Shown: piece by piece, positions 1 through 8,051 of the stretch
How the letters are laid out: the number at the start of each line of letters is the position of its first letter
How positions within the stretch are numbered: position 1 is the first letter of the stretch
Origin: Multivorans sp965232105
GTDB lineage: Bacteria > Acidobacteriota > Thermoanaerobaculia > Multivoradales > Multivoraceae
Reading direction: 5' to 3'
DNA: 64,000 nt
Assembly: GCA_965232105.1 (NCBI GenBank)
Contig: OZ246956.1
Location: 2,666,001 to 2,730,000 of the forward strand
Notes under the pieces: model-generated
What the model was told of the DNA's origin: nothing
Seen by the model: the letters and a program-made list of their open reading frames with translations, nothing else
Databases searched by the model: none
Program-made: the position numbers and the translations under genes

Positions 1-29
1 CCAAGGGTCAGGATGGTCAGGACTTCCAT
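1..29 (-). CDS. Start of an unidentified gene cut by the window edge
   Basis: An ATG on the minus strand at 29 opens a frame running off the left edge (nine codons, MEVLTILTL). A strong Shine-Dalgarno sequence (GGAGGAG, 41-47) lies 11 bases upstream, which is the main reason to call it. The hydrophobic start would suit a membrane or secreted protein, but nothing more can be said. It would be divergent from the isomerase-like gene at 128. Confidence 0.45.
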
Positions 30-127
30 ATCTGGTTCTACTCCTCCTTCCTCTGCACTACGAGGATGAGGCGTTGAGGTTTCGGGGCGCGGTACACTCC
101 GCGGATTCTCAGCAGGAGGTGCGCGCG

Positions 128-1132
128 ATGAAGATGGACCGCAGACGGTTTCTCCAGACCGGCGCCGTGTTGGGCGCCGCCGCAGCCGCAGGCTGCATGG
201 AAGGTGCGGCGCCCGAAGAAGAGACCGCTGTCCCGGCTGTCGCCGATCCCCTTTACCGCATCTCCCTGGCCGAATGGTCCTACTTCCGCGAGCTGTTCGG
301 CTCAGGCATCAGCGCGTTGCGCGACGGATCCTTCCGGGACGACGCGAGCTTGCTCTACCAGGGCGAACTGGATCACCTGGACTTCCCGGCGCGCGCCCGC
401 AGCCACGGGATCGAGGCGGTCGAGTACGTCAACACCTTCTTCTTCGACCGCGCCCGCGACGAGGAGTACCTGGCGGACCTCAAGTCACGATGCGACGGGG
501 AGGGCGTGACGAGCCTGCTCATCATGTGCGATGCGGAAGGCGACATCGGGGCCCCGGACACGGCGGCGCGGGCGCAGTCGGTGGAGAATCACCACAAGTG
601 GGTCGAGGCGGCGGCTTTCCTGGGCTGCCACTCGGTGCGGGTGAACGCGGCCAGCGCCGGTTCCTTCGAGGAGCAGCAGAAGCTGGCCGCGGACGGGTTG
701 CGCCAGTTGTGCGAGTACGCCGACGGTTACGACGTGGACGTCCTGGTCGAGAACCACGGCTACCTCTCCAGCAACGGCCAATGGCTCGCCGGCACGATCG
801 CGATGGTGGACCATCCGCGGGTCGGTACCCTGCCCGACTTCGGCAACTTCTGGACCTCGTACGAACCGGAAGAGTTGTACGACCGCTACCAGGGCGTCAC
901 CGAACTGATGCCCTACGCTCGGGCGGTCAGCGCCAAGAGCTACAACTTCGACGAGGACGGCAACGAGACCGCGATCGACTACGAACGGATGATGCGGATC
1001 GTGCTCGACGCCGGGTACCGCGGCTGGGTCGGAATCGAGTTTGAAGGCCGGATGGCGGCCGACGAGGGAATCGTGAAGACGAAGGAACTGCTCGAGCGCC
1101 TGCGCGACGAACTCGCGCCCGACTACGCCTGA
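128..1132 (+). CDS. Tat-exported sugar phosphate isomerase/epimerase-like protein
   Basis: This 334-residue protein has the look of the xylose-isomerase-like TIM barrel (AP endonuclease family 2), which isomerises or epimerises sugars with a bound metal. The chosen ATG at 128 has an AGGAGG 8 bases upstream and gives an N-terminus with a twin-arginine motif (DRRRFLQ), a hydrophobic stretch and a possible lipobox ending in Cys (AAAGC), so it is probably exported folded and perhaps lipidated. An in-frame ATG at 74 would only lengthen the leader. The segments VLVENHG, VGTLPDFGNF and GIEFEG near the C-terminus fit the metal-binding Glu/Asp/Glu positions of the barrel. The substrate cannot be told. 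Confidence 0.8.
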   Translation: MKMDRRRFLQTGAVLGAAAAAGCMEGAAPEEETAVPAVADPLYRISLAEWSYFRELFGSGISALRDGSFRDDASLLYQGELDHLDFPARARSHGIEAVEYVNTFFFDRARDEEYLADLKSRCDGEGVTSLLIMCDAEGDIGAPDTAARAQSVENHHKWVEAAAFLGCHSVRVNAASAGSFEEQQKLAADGLRQLCEYADGYDVDVLVENHGYLSSNGQWLAGTIAMVDHPRVGTLPDFGNFWTSYEPEELYDRYQGVTELMPYARAVSAKSYNFDEDGNETAIDYERMMRIVLDAGYRGWVGIEFEGRMAADEGIVKTKELLERLRDELAPDYA

Positions 1133-1163
1133 CGTCCCACTCACTGGGCGCGCCGGCGTGCCA

Positions 1164-1224
1164 TCCGTGCGCCCGATGACGGGCGCACGGACTGGTTCGC
1201 GGGTGGCGCGGATCGCGCCACCCG
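1164..1224. repeat. Double-hairpin palindromic repeat, copy A
   Basis: Two adjacent perfect hairpins lie between two convergent genes. The first has a 12-bp stem (1164-1175 with 1180-1191) and an ATGA loop. An 8-base linker (CTGGTTCG) follows, then an 11-bp stem (1200-1210 with 1214-1224) with a GAT loop, ending in GGTT. Copies B (47443) and C (48743) have the same layout. Here it could also act as a bidirectional terminator for the convergent pair, though no T-tract is present. Confidence 0.8.
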
Positions 1225-1272
1225 GGTTCCCGCCGGCTCTTGAGAGGCACGCGCCGCGCAGCGGCGACCTGC

Positions 1273-2733
1273 CTATCCGGGCAGGCGCACGCTGGCTTCG
1301 CCATGCGTTCCCGCAGGCGGAGCACCCTCCGCTTCGAACACCCGCCCCGGGTTGAGGATCCCCATCGGGTCGAGCGTCCTCTTCAGCGTCTTCATCAGCT
1401 CGATTTCTTCCGGCGAACGGCTGCGACCGAGGTGGGGCCGCTTCTCGAAGCCGATGCCGTGCTCGGCCGACACCGAGCCGCCGATCGGTTCGAGGTGGCC
1501 ATAGACGATCTCCTCGACCCCACTGCGTGCCTCCGGGGAGCCGTCGCCGACCGAAACGACGACGTGCAGGTTGCCGTCGCCGAGATGGCCGAAGACGACG
1601 CACTGGCTGTCCGACCACCGGTCCGCCAGCGTCGCCTTGATGTCGGCGACGTAGGTCTCCATGTCGGCGATCCGCAGGCTGACGTCGAAGGTGAAGATGG
1701 GCGCCAGGTGGTTCAGTTGCTCGACATCGTCCCGGAGCGCCCAGATCTCGTCCCGCTCGGCCTTCGACTTGCCCAGCACCGCGTCACCGATCAGGCCGGC
1801 CTCCATGCAGGCTCCGAGCGCTTCCTCGAATTGGACCGCGTCCTCTTCCGGGCGCGTGCCGAGTGACTCGACGAGCACGTAGTAGGGATCGCCGTGCGGA
1901 ATCGGCGGCGCCGTCCTGGCCTCGGCGCCTGTGACCAGCTCGTAGAACTCGCGCCACATGACCTCGAAGGCGCTCATCGAGCCTCCGATCTCCTCTTCCA
2001 GCCGGCCCAGCAGCGCGATGACCTCGGAGAAGCCGGGAAGCGCGAGCAGGGCGCAGTTGTGGCTCCGAGGACGTCGCTCGAGCCGCAGCACGACGCGGGT
2101 GACGATTCCGAGAGTGCCCTCGGAGCCGACGAACAGGTGCTTCAGGTCGTAGCCGGCGTTGTTCTTGACCATCTTGTTCAGGCTGGAGAGCACGGTGCCG
2201 TCGGCCAGCACCGCCTCCAGACCAAGGACCGAGTCCCGGGTCATCCCGTAACGGATCGTCCGGTTACCGCCGGCGTTCGTCGCCACGTTGCCGCCAATCG
2301 TGCACGACCCGCGCGCGCCGAGGTCGAGCGGGAAGAGCAGTCCCTCGGCCTCCGCCGCTTCCTGAATGCTCTGCAGCGCCGCGCCTGCCTGGACCGTCAT
2401 CGTTCGGCCTACGGGGTCGATCTCCTCGATCGCGGTCATCCGTTCGAGCGTGATCGCCACCTCCAGGTCACCCGCCACGCCGCCGCCCACGAGCCCGGTC
2501 AACCCGCCCTGCGGCACCACCGGCTGTGCGGCGCGGTGGCAGGCCGCCAGCGCCGCCGAGACCTGCTTCGTGGTGCGTGGACGGAGTACCGCCCGAGCCG
2601 CACAGGGCACGGTGCCCGAGCCGTCGCCGGCGCGTGCCGTGACCGCCTCGCCGGTGAGGACAACGTTCGCGCCCAGGGCGGCCTTCAGTTCAGCGATGAG
2701 AGTGTTGCCGCTGTTCGATTCGGAGTCGTTCAT
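1273..2733 (-). CDS. FAD-linked 2-hydroxyacid oxidase/dehydrogenase (GlcD/D-lactate dehydrogenase type)
   Basis: A 486-residue flavoprotein of the FAD-binding PCMH plus FAD-oxidase C-terminal family, which oxidises D-lactate, glycolate or D-2-hydroxyglutarate. The FAD domain occupies about residues 45-220, with the pyrophosphate-binding loop around VVPQGGLTGLVGG and the stretch GSCTIGGNVATNAGG. The C-terminal domain carries the substrate/metal motif FGHLGDGNLH and ends with the family signature SAEHGIG ... DPMGILNPGRVF. There is no signal peptide or membrane segment. The length is normal for a single-subunit enzyme. It stands alone, convergent with the upstream isomerase-like gene. Which hydroxyacid it uses is not decidable here. 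Confidence 0.9.
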   Translation of the reverse strand: MNDSESNSGNTLIAELKAALGANVVLTGEAVTARAGDGSGTVPCAARAVLRPRTTKQVSAALAACHRAAQPVVPQGGLTGLVGGGVAGDLEVAITLERMTAIEEIDPVGRTMTVQAGAALQSIQEAAEAEGLLFPLDLGARGSCTIGGNVATNAGGNRTIRYGMTRDSVLGLEAVLADGTVLSSLNKMVKNNAGYDLKHLFVGSEGTLGIVTRVVLRLERRPRSHNCALLALPGFSEVIALLGRLEEEIGGSMSAFEVMWREFYELVTGAEARTAPPIPHGDPYYVLVESLGTRPEEDAVQFEEALGACMEAGLIGDAVLGKSKAERDEIWALRDDVEQLNHLAPIFTFDVSLRIADMETYVADIKATLADRWSDSQCVVFGHLGDGNLHVVVSVGDGSPEARSGVEEIVYGHLEPIGGSVSAEHGIGFEKRPHLGRSRSPEEIELMKTLKRTLDPMGILNPGRVFEAEGAPPAGTHGEASVRLPG

Positions 2734-2837
2734 TTCAGCTCGGACGTCAGGTTGTCGGATCAGTGGGGCGACGGCGGATCATACCGACTGGCCCCGGGTG
2801 GGAGGCCGAAGATGCGCGGGTACCCGGTCGCTCGCTG

Positions 2838-3236
2838 TCACTGCAACGTCTCGACGAGCTCCGCCTCGATGATCCTCCGATCCTGCGTCAGCAATGTCGC
2901 GCCAAGCACCCGTGCTGTTGCGACGAGAATCCGGTCGCCAAGGTCGCGGTGAAACGAATCAGGAAGCGCGGCGACCTGCTCGGCGATCGCTGGTGAGATG
3001 CCTTGACGGCGTACCAGCGGCGGAGCTACGGCCTTGTCGAGCCACTCGCGCAGTGGCAGAGACAGCCGCACTCGGTCCAGGCTGTGAAGGGTCGCGATCT
3101 CCCAAAGGGAGATGTCGGACACGAGGAGTGGCGACTGGGGTCCGACGGTCGCAACTGCCTCCTGTTGGGCTGGCGAAAGCCGGCCGGAATCGTCGAGCCA
3201 CCAGATGAGGACATGGGTGTCGAGCAGGAGTGTCAA
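2838..3236 (-). CDS. PIN-domain toxin (VapC-like)
   Basis: A 132-residue PIN-domain ribonuclease, the toxin half of a type II toxin-antitoxin pair. The acidic metal-binding residues are visible: Asp6 in LLLDTHVLIWWL, Glu47 in DISLWEIATLH, Asp101 in DLGDRILVATA and Asp119 in LLTQDRRI. This subgroup (DTHVLIWW start) typically pairs with Phd/YefM antitoxins, as here. Its ATG overlaps the last four bases of the upstream antitoxin gene (ATGA), so the two are translationally coupled. Confidence 0.88.
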   Translation of the reverse strand: MTLLLDTHVLIWWLDDSGRLSPAQQEAVATVGPQSPLLVSDISLWEIATLHSLDRVRLSLPLREWLDKAVAPPLVRRQGISPAIAEQVAALPDSFHRDLGDRILVATARVLGATLLTQDRRIIEAELVETLQ

Positions 3237-3472
3237 CCGCGCGTACTCTCCCAGTGGTCTGCGGGCAGTGGCGGCTCCACGATGTCGCCGACCTCGGTCA
3301 CCGTGCCCTTCAGTTCGTACTGCGGGTACGCGGCGCCGGACCGAACCGCGGGAGAAAGCTCAGCGACCGGTTTCCCGCGCTTCAGAATCACGACGGCTTC
3401 ACCGGTGGCCGCTACCCGATCGAGGATCGCCAGGCAACGGGCCTTGAAATCGGTGGCGTTGATCGTTTCCAT
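3233..3472 (-). CDS. Phd/YefM-family antitoxin
   Basis: A 79-residue antitoxin whose N-terminal half (INATDFKARCLAILDRVAA, then VVILKRGKPVAELSP) is the Phd/YefM DNA-binding fold. The C-terminal third would wrap and neutralise the downstream PIN toxin, whose start overlaps this stop by four bases. Antitoxins of this type normally repress their own promoter together with the toxin, and a small inverted repeat sits directly upstream of the start codon. Confidence 0.87.
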   Translation of the reverse strand: METINATDFKARCLAILDRVAATGEAVVILKRGKPVAELSPAVRSGAAYPQYELKGTVTEVGDIVEPPLPADHWESTRG

Positions 3473-3497
3473 CTGACCAGTCTTCAGGACCGGTCAG
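3473..3497. promoter_or_regulatory. Possible antitoxin operator (inverted repeat)
   Basis: CTGACC (3473-3478) and GGTCAG (3492-3497) form a 6-bp inverted repeat with 13 bases between the arms, immediately upstream of the antitoxin ATG. The position suits autorepression by the Phd-type antitoxin. This is inference from position and symmetry only. Confidence 0.35.
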
Positions 3498-3520
3498 GTG
3501 CTGTCAAGTCGGCTGAGCCC

Positions 3521-3937
3521 TCAGGCGACTACGCTCTGGAACAGGAGAACCATCAGCGAGATCGTCGTGCCGGTGTAGAGAGTAAGGCCGGCGCCCATGA
3601 GCCAGACGATGAGCTTCAGCCTCGCCTCCAGGCTCGTGTGCCCGGCCACCATTTCCGCGCGGAGAGCCGCGATCTCGTCCATGACCGCCTTGAACCTGAC
3701 GTCGACGACCTCGAACTTGCTGTCGACGACCTCGAACCTGCCGTCCACGACGGCTTTCTGCTGTTGGAGGACGGTGACCGCCTCCTTCAAGTCGGCCACA
3801 TCGCCTTCCAGCGACCGCTGCCCGGTGCCGCTGCCCGTCACTTCGAGCATCACTTGAGCCTTCTCTTCGGCGGAGCCAGCTTCCCTGATCTCCTGCGTGG
3901 CTGGGGCTGACTCCGATTGTATCGCTGTTGGTCGCAT
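3521..3937 (-). CDS. Small coiled-coil protein with a C-terminal membrane anchor
   Basis: This 138-residue protein has no recognised function. Residues about 45-105 form a heptad-repeat coiled coil. It contains three near-identical seven-residue units (RFEVVDS, KFEVVDV, RFKAVMD), encoded by short tandem DNA repeats around 3690-3740. A single hydrophobic segment at the C-terminus (LIVWLMGAGLTLYTG ... LMVLLFQSVVA) should anchor it in the inner membrane, with the coil in the cytoplasm. The layout resembles small DUF1640-like or Bdr-like coiled-coil membrane proteins. It follows the toxin-antitoxin pair on the same strand but is not obviously part of it. Confidence 0.65.
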   Translation of the reverse strand: MRPTAIQSESAPATQEIREAGSAEEKAQVMLEVTGSGTGQRSLEGDVADLKEAVTVLQQQKAVVDGRFEVVDSKFEVVDVRFKAVMDEIAALRAEMVAGHTSLEARLKLIVWLMGAGLTLYTGTTISLMVLLFQSVVA

Positions 3938-4092
3938 GATTCCATTTCGCCCGGTCGCCGGTGGGCGAGGCCGGATTCGTACCCGGTCTCTACAGACTCA
4001 GACGGAATCCGCCTGCGGGAAGTGGATCCGCAGGTTGCCTCTAGCGCGACCCGTGCCGCGCGTGCTCCCCCCAGAGGTCAAGCCGCTTCGGC

Positions 4093-4971
4093 TCACCCCG
4101 CGACGCTGTGCTCCCGCTCGCGCAACCGGATCAGGCACTCCTGGCTCGCCGAGGCGACGAGCTCGCCCCGTTGGTTGAAGACGTGACCGCGGACGAAACC
4201 GCGGCCGCGCGCCGCGACCGGGCTCTCCTTGCTGAACAGGAGCCATTCATCGGCGCGGAAGGGGCGGTGGAGCCAGAGGGCGTGGTCGAGGCTCGCGCCC
4301 TGGATTCGGTAGCCCTTCATCGATGGACCGTGGGGCTGCATGGAGACCGCCATGAAGTCCAGGTCGGACATGTAGGCGAAGAAGGAGAGGTGGATGATGC
4401 GGTCGTCGGGCAGCGCTTCGCGGCAGCGTAGCCATGTGTTCTTGCGGGGCTCGGTCGGGGGCCGGTCGCCGCGCGGCAGCATCTGGATTCCCTCGACCTG
4501 GCGGCTGTCGATCACCTCGAAGCGGTGGGCGAAGCGCCGGTAGGAGGGGTCGTCCTTTGCCATTTTCCGGTAGATGTCGCCGTCGGACGGTAGCTCGTCG
4601 GGAGGCGGGACTTCCGGCATCTCGGACTGGTGCTGCAGGCCGCCCTCTTCGACCTGGAAGGACGAGGACATGTTGAAGATCGCCTGTCCGTGCTGGATGC
4701 CGACGACGCGGCGAGTGGTGAAACTCGACCCGTCGCGGATGCGGTCGACATCGAACAGGATCGGCCGCTTCGGGTCGCCGCGGCGCAGGAAGTAGGCGTG
4801 GATCGAGTGGAGGTGCCGATCCTCGACCGTCTTTGAGGCGGCGACGATCGCCTGCCCCAGGACCTGGCCGCCGAAGACGTGGTTGCCGGGCCCGTTCTGC
4901 GCCCGGAACAGGTTCTCCTCGATCTGCTCCATCTGCAGCAGGTCGATCATCTCCTGGACCGCGCCGTTCAT
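4093..4971 (-). CDS. tesB: Acyl-CoA thioesterase II
   Basis: A 292-residue double-hotdog thioesterase that hydrolyses acyl-CoA to free fatty acid and CoA in the cytoplasm. The TesB hallmarks are clear: HVFGGQVLGQAI near the N-terminus, SIHAYFLRRGD, and the C-terminal SLDHALWLHRPF and ARGFVRG-like stretches. By eye the E. coli catalytic Asp and Gln correspond to Asp229 and Gln277, but the catalytic Thr position is Pro251 beside Ser250 (FSKESPVA), so Ser may serve instead. The downstream end of the preceding SLOG gene overlaps this start by four bases. Confidence 0.92.
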   Translation of the reverse strand: MNGAVQEMIDLLQMEQIEENLFRAQNGPGNHVFGGQVLGQAIVAASKTVEDRHLHSIHAYFLRRGDPKRPILFDVDRIRDGSSFTTRRVVGIQHGQAIFNMSSSFQVEEGGLQHQSEMPEVPPPDELPSDGDIYRKMAKDDPSYRRFAHRFEVIDSRQVEGIQMLPRGDRPPTEPRKNTWLRCREALPDDRIIHLSFFAYMSDLDFMAVSMQPHGPSMKGYRIQGASLDHALWLHRPFRADEWLLFSKESPVAARGRGFVRGHVFNQRGELVASASQECLIRLREREHSVAG

Positions 4972-5546
4972 CGGAGCGGGATGGTAACGGTCTGGCGCAG
5001 CCAGTCGAGCAGATCGTCGAGTTCAGTGAAGACGGGCGCGCCGGCCGCGGCCGCGGCGGTCGACTGTCTGCTGTCGCCGGGCGGGCGGTCGTAGAGCGCC
5101 AACGGTCGCTGGTAGCGGAGCGCCAGTTCGATCTCGCTCCTGGTGCCGGCGCTGCCCGGCAGGGCGACCACGGCGTCCGCACTGAGGACGTTGATGTGAT
5201 TGCGCGAGTCGGGTCCCGTGCCTGCCGCGCCGGACAGCGGCAGGTGGGTCCGGATCGCCACCTCGACCCACGGGTTCGGGTAGCCGCCGGGCGAGCCGCC
5301 GCTGTCTTCCGCGCCCGGCAGCACGCCGAGGCACAGGCCCGCGCGGTCGGGCATCTCGGCGAAGGCGCGACTGGTCTCGGTCATCGTGCCGGCTCCGCCG
5401 CCGGTCAGCAGGTGCCAGCCGGCGCTCGCGATCGCGCGGCCCAGCGGTGCGGCCAGATCCTCGTGATTCTCGGTGCCTGAACCCATCACGCCGACGACGG
5501 GCAGGCGGCTGGCTACTGGGACTTGCCCCGGGCGCTGATCGGCCAC
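4968..5546 (-). CDS. SLOG/LOG-family nucleotide-binding protein (TIGR00725-like)
   Basis: A 192-residue Rossmann-like protein of the 'possible lysine decarboxylase' / SLOG superfamily. It shows the first nucleotide-binding strand and loop (VVGVMGSGT), the glycine-rich LLTGGGAGTMTETSRAF, and the C-terminal VVALPGSAGTRSEIELAL, equivalent to the PGGxGTxxE signature of LOG enzymes (here PGSAGTRSE). LOG enzymes release cytokinin bases from nucleotides, while others in the superfamily sense nucleotide signals. The role here is unknown. The start overlaps the end of the upstream aldolase-like gene by 34 bases, and its stop overlaps tesB. Confidence 0.78.
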   Translation of the reverse strand: MADQRPGQVPVASRLPVVGVMGSGTENHEDLAAPLGRAIASAGWHLLTGGGAGTMTETSRAFAEMPDRAGLCLGVLPGAEDSGGSPGGYPNPWVEVAIRTHLPLSGAAGTGPDSRNHINVLSADAVVALPGSAGTRSEIELALRYQRPLALYDRPPGDSRQSTAAAAAGAPVFTELDDLLDWLRQTVTIPLR

Positions 5547-6751
5547 AGTTCCTCGACCCGGCCGTCACGCACCGGGTAGTAGACGTCGTAGAGGTTGACC
5601 GTCGGGTCGCAGTGCGGGGTGACGCACCAGAGCCGGTCGCCGAGCTGCGGCGGCTGCGGTGCGTCGGCGATGCGGAGCATGCCGTGTTCGTCACCGCCCC
5701 AGCCGTACGCCACGCCGGCCAGATCGGCGAGCCGGGGGCGGTCGGCGTCCGACGCGAACGCCTTGTAGCCGCCGTCCGTCGTGATCATTTCGGGGACCGG
5801 CTGGCTGATCGCGGTGACGACCACGAAGAGCGAAGTCTCGAAGTCGTCGAAGACCTCGCCGTGGCGGCTGCCGATCCGCCGGTACTGCTCGTCCATGAAC
5901 AGGTAGGAGCCGACCTGGAGATCGGTCATGCCATCGACCTCCGAGTCGATGTCCCAGGTGCCTGTTCCGCCGCCGCTCAACACGCTGACCGCGATGCCGT
6001 CGGCCTCGATCAGCCGCCGCGTCTCGACGGCGGCTTCGAGGGCTTCGAGCGACCGGGCCTGGCGTTCCGCGTGGCCGTGGACGTGCATCAGGTGCCCGGC
6101 GTAGGCCTGAAGGCCGCGCAGGTCGAGGTTGGGAAGACCGTCGATCTTCCGCGCCAGTTCGAGCGCCGGTTCGCCGGTGGCGATGCCGGTGCGCCGGGTG
6201 CCGACGTCGAGGTCGACAAGCACCCGCTGCGTCGCGCCCTGCGCCGCGGCCGCCTCGTTCAGCCGTTCGGCGGCCGGTTGGTTGTCGACCACCAGGGCGA
6301 CCTCGGAACTCATCTTCGAGAGGGCGACGACCCGCCCGATCTTGTCGTCGGTCACGACCGGCGAGGTGATCAGGACCTCTTCGAGCCCGGCTTCGACCAT
6401 CACCTCCGCTTCGCCGACCTTGGCGCAGCAGACCCCGACCGCCCCCATCTCCATCTGGCGCTTCGCCAGCAGCGGGCACTTGTGCGTCTTCGTGTGGGGA
6501 CGAAGCGAGATGCCCTGTTCCTCGGCATGAGCCGCCATCTTTGCCAGGTTCAGTTCCATCGTCGCGACGTCGATGAGCAGCGCCGGCGTCGGCACACTCT
6601 CGACCGGGAGTGGTGTGTCGAGAGGAATCGCTTCGTGGCTCAAGGCGGGCGCCGGCGCGCCTCCCGTGAAACCTGAACTGCAGGCGACGGAGGCGCCGCC
6701 GGCTGCAGCGACCGCCCCCAGGAATGCCCGCCTGGTGGTGTCATTCGCCAT
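5513..6751 (-). CDS. Exported D-threonine aldolase / D-serine dehydratase-like PLP enzyme
   Basis: This 412-residue protein belongs to the alanine-racemase-fold family that cleaves D-threonine to glycine and acetaldehyde or dehydrates D-serine. The PLP lysine lies in RPHTKTHK, and the C-terminal domain ends with the metal-binding CVTPHCDPTVNLYD. The ATG at 6751 has AAGGGAG upstream and yields a leader with RRAFLG followed by a small-residue hydrophobic stretch and Cys (GGASVACSSG), i.e. a twin-arginine, possibly lipoprotein, signal. Export of a PLP enzyme is consistent with Tat. It heads a coupled set with the SLOG gene and tesB. Confidence 0.85.
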   Translation of the reverse strand: MANDTTRRAFLGAVAAAGGASVACSSGFTGGAPAPALSHEAIPLDTPLPVESVPTPALLIDVATMELNLAKMAAHAEEQGISLRPHTKTHKCPLLAKRQMEMGAVGVCCAKVGEAEVMVEAGLEEVLITSPVVTDDKIGRVVALSKMSSEVALVVDNQPAAERLNEAAAAQGATQRVLVDLDVGTRRTGIATGEPALELARKIDGLPNLDLRGLQAYAGHLMHVHGHAERQARSLEALEAAVETRRLIEADGIAVSVLSGGGTGTWDIDSEVDGMTDLQVGSYLFMDEQYRRIGSRHGEVFDDFETSLFVVVTAISQPVPEMITTDGGYKAFASDADRPRLADLAGVAYGWGGDEHGMLRIADAPQPPQLGDRLWCVTPHCDPTVNLYDVYYPVRDGRVEELWPISARGKSQ

Positions 6752-6927
6752 TCGTCGGCTTCTCCCTTGGTTGTCCGGGGCTCGATCACCGTCGCCGGCC
6801 CCACTCCAGAGCATTCTGGACCCGATGAGTGGGGTACAGCATCTTCTGGACTATAGCTTCGGATGGCTGCGCTCCTGGCTGCTCGTGATCTCAGTTGTTG
6901 CCGGAACGCCATCGTCAAGCTAGCATC

Positions 6928-6937
6928 ATGCATGCAT
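6928..6937. promoter_or_regulatory. Palindrome upstream of the FitA-like antitoxin
   Basis: The perfect 10-bp palindrome ATGCATGCAT lies 30 bases before the antitoxin start, in a locally AT-rich patch. Ribbon-helix-helix antitoxins typically bind such palindromes to repress their own operon, so it is a plausible operator. No binding evidence is available. Confidence 0.4.
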
Positions 6938-6967
6938 TTAGCCTGCACTCGGAACAGGGAGATCACC

Positions 6968-7204
6968 ATGGGGAACTTGACCGTCCGCAACCTCGATGAT
7001 CGCGTGATCGCCGAACTGAAGCGCGAGGCGAAGCAGAACGAACGTTCGCTCGAAGCTGAGATTCGTCATCTGTTGACGCTGAGAGTCTCGAACCGGCTCC
7101 GGGTCGCTGACTTCCTGGAGCGCTCGGAGCGTCTCGCCGGGACGACCGCCGGTACGAGTCAGACCGACAGCACTCTGCTGCTACGGGAAGACAGAGATCG
7201 GTGA
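6968..7204 (+). CDS. FitA-like ribbon-helix-helix antitoxin
   Basis: A 78-residue antitoxin. Residues 1-35 (MGNLTVRNLDD, then VIAELKREA and EAEIRHLL) match the FitA-type ribbon-helix-helix: one strand for DNA contact followed by two helices. The ATG at 6968 has AGGGAG just upstream and removes an implausible 35-residue extension from the longer open frame. The C-terminal tail should bind the PIN toxin encoded by the next gene, which starts with a GTG inside this gene's last codons (GTGA overlap). Confidence 0.85.
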   Translation: MGNLTVRNLDDRVIAELKREAKQNERSLEAEIRHLLTLRVSNRLRVADFLERSERLAGTTAGTSQTDSTLLLREDRDR

Positions 7205-8001
7205 AAGTCACGGTCGACGCGAGCGTCGTCGTCAAGTGGTTCGTGGCCGAAGTGCGCCACGATGAGGCCCGCGCCGCCCTCGGGCACCGGATCGAGCGGC
7301 ACGCTCCCGACTTCGTGCTCATCGAGTGCGCAAACGTACTTTGGAAGAAAACTCGGCGCGGCGAGATCGCGGATCCCGGGCCGTTTCTTGACGAGCTCCT
7401 TCGACTGAGTGATGTGCTGACGCTGCACCGGACCGCAAGCCTGCTTCCCGTGGCGGTAAGGACGGCGGGCGAACTCGATCACCCTGTGTACGACTGCCTG
7501 TACCTGGCTTGTGCGGAACTGACGGGCTCGGCGCTCCTCACGGACGACCGGAAGCTGGCCGGCAAGGCGACGAACCGCCTCCATGGGCCCGACGTTCTGG
7601 CCTTGGATGATGCTGGCGCTGTCGAGAACATTCGCTGGGCCGCGATGCGCCTTGTGATCGACCAGAATCGCCTTGGGGAGCTTGTCGAGGCCTCTCGCCT
7701 CGTAGATCGGACATCCCCGGTGGTCGACGCGAACGGACTTCGGCTCATCGATGTCGGGATGCTGACGGACTCTCTGTCGTGCCGGAGGCTGCGGGACATG
7801 GTGGAGAACCTCGGTCGGGAGGAACGGATTGACCTCCTTGCGCTCGGATGGTTGGCCGAGCATGGACCGGAACCGGGCTGGGAGCATTGGTTCAGGCATG
7901 CCTGCACGATGGTTGGGAGCCTGCCTGCAGAGTACTTCATGGGCTTCGACTGGGCGGGAGGCCTGGAGTTGCTGAGCAAAGAGCAGGGAGGGGGCCGTTG
8001 A
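7201..8001 (+). CDS. PIN-domain toxin fused to a DUF3775-like C-terminal domain
   Basis: Residues 1-135 are a FitB/VapC PIN ribonuclease domain with Asp6 (VTVDASVVVKWF), Glu42 (FVLIECANVLWKK), Asp98 (HPVYDCLYLA) and Asp115/116 (LLTDDRKL). A normal toxin would end near residue 138 (ALDDAG). Instead the frame continues to 266 residues. Residues about 158-262 (RLRDMVENL, then IDLLALGWLAE) resemble the small bacterial domain DUF3775. No internal Shine-Dalgarno/ATG was seen that would clearly make the second part a separate gene. The GTG start overlaps the antitoxin stop. A fusion is the best reading, and a function for the extra domain is unknown. Confidence 0.8.
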   Translation: MKVTVDASVVVKWFVAEVRHDEARAALGHRIERHAPDFVLIECANVLWKKTRRGEIADPGPFLDELLRLSDVLTLHRTASLLPVAVRTAGELDHPVYDCLYLACAELTGSALLTDDRKLAGKATNRLHGPDVLALDDAGAVENIRWAAMRLVIDQNRLGELVEASRLVDRTSPVVDANGLRLIDVGMLTDSLSCRRLRDMVENLGREERIDLLALGWLAEHGPEPGWEHWFRHACTMVGSLPAEYFMGFDWAGGLELLSKEQGGGR

Positions 8002-8051
8002 CAGGGAAGCTGAGCGGCGGCCGGGCTTCGCTCGGAAGAAGACGTGCTGTC

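Noticed and set aside
74..127. Upstream in-frame start for the first isomerase-like gene
   Set aside because: It would bury the twin-arginine signal and has no ribosome-binding site, whereas 128 has AGGAGG at the right distance.
3690..3740. Short tandem DNA repeats that could suggest a CRISPR or minisatellite
   Set aside because: The 21-base units are in frame and encode the heptads of a coiled coil. There are no spacers.
3945..4000. A tRNA-like T-arm on the minus strand (GGGTACGAATCC near 3975-3985)
   Set aside because: The T stem does not pair properly and no anticodon or acceptor arms could be folded. At most it is a chance match or an old attachment-site remnant.
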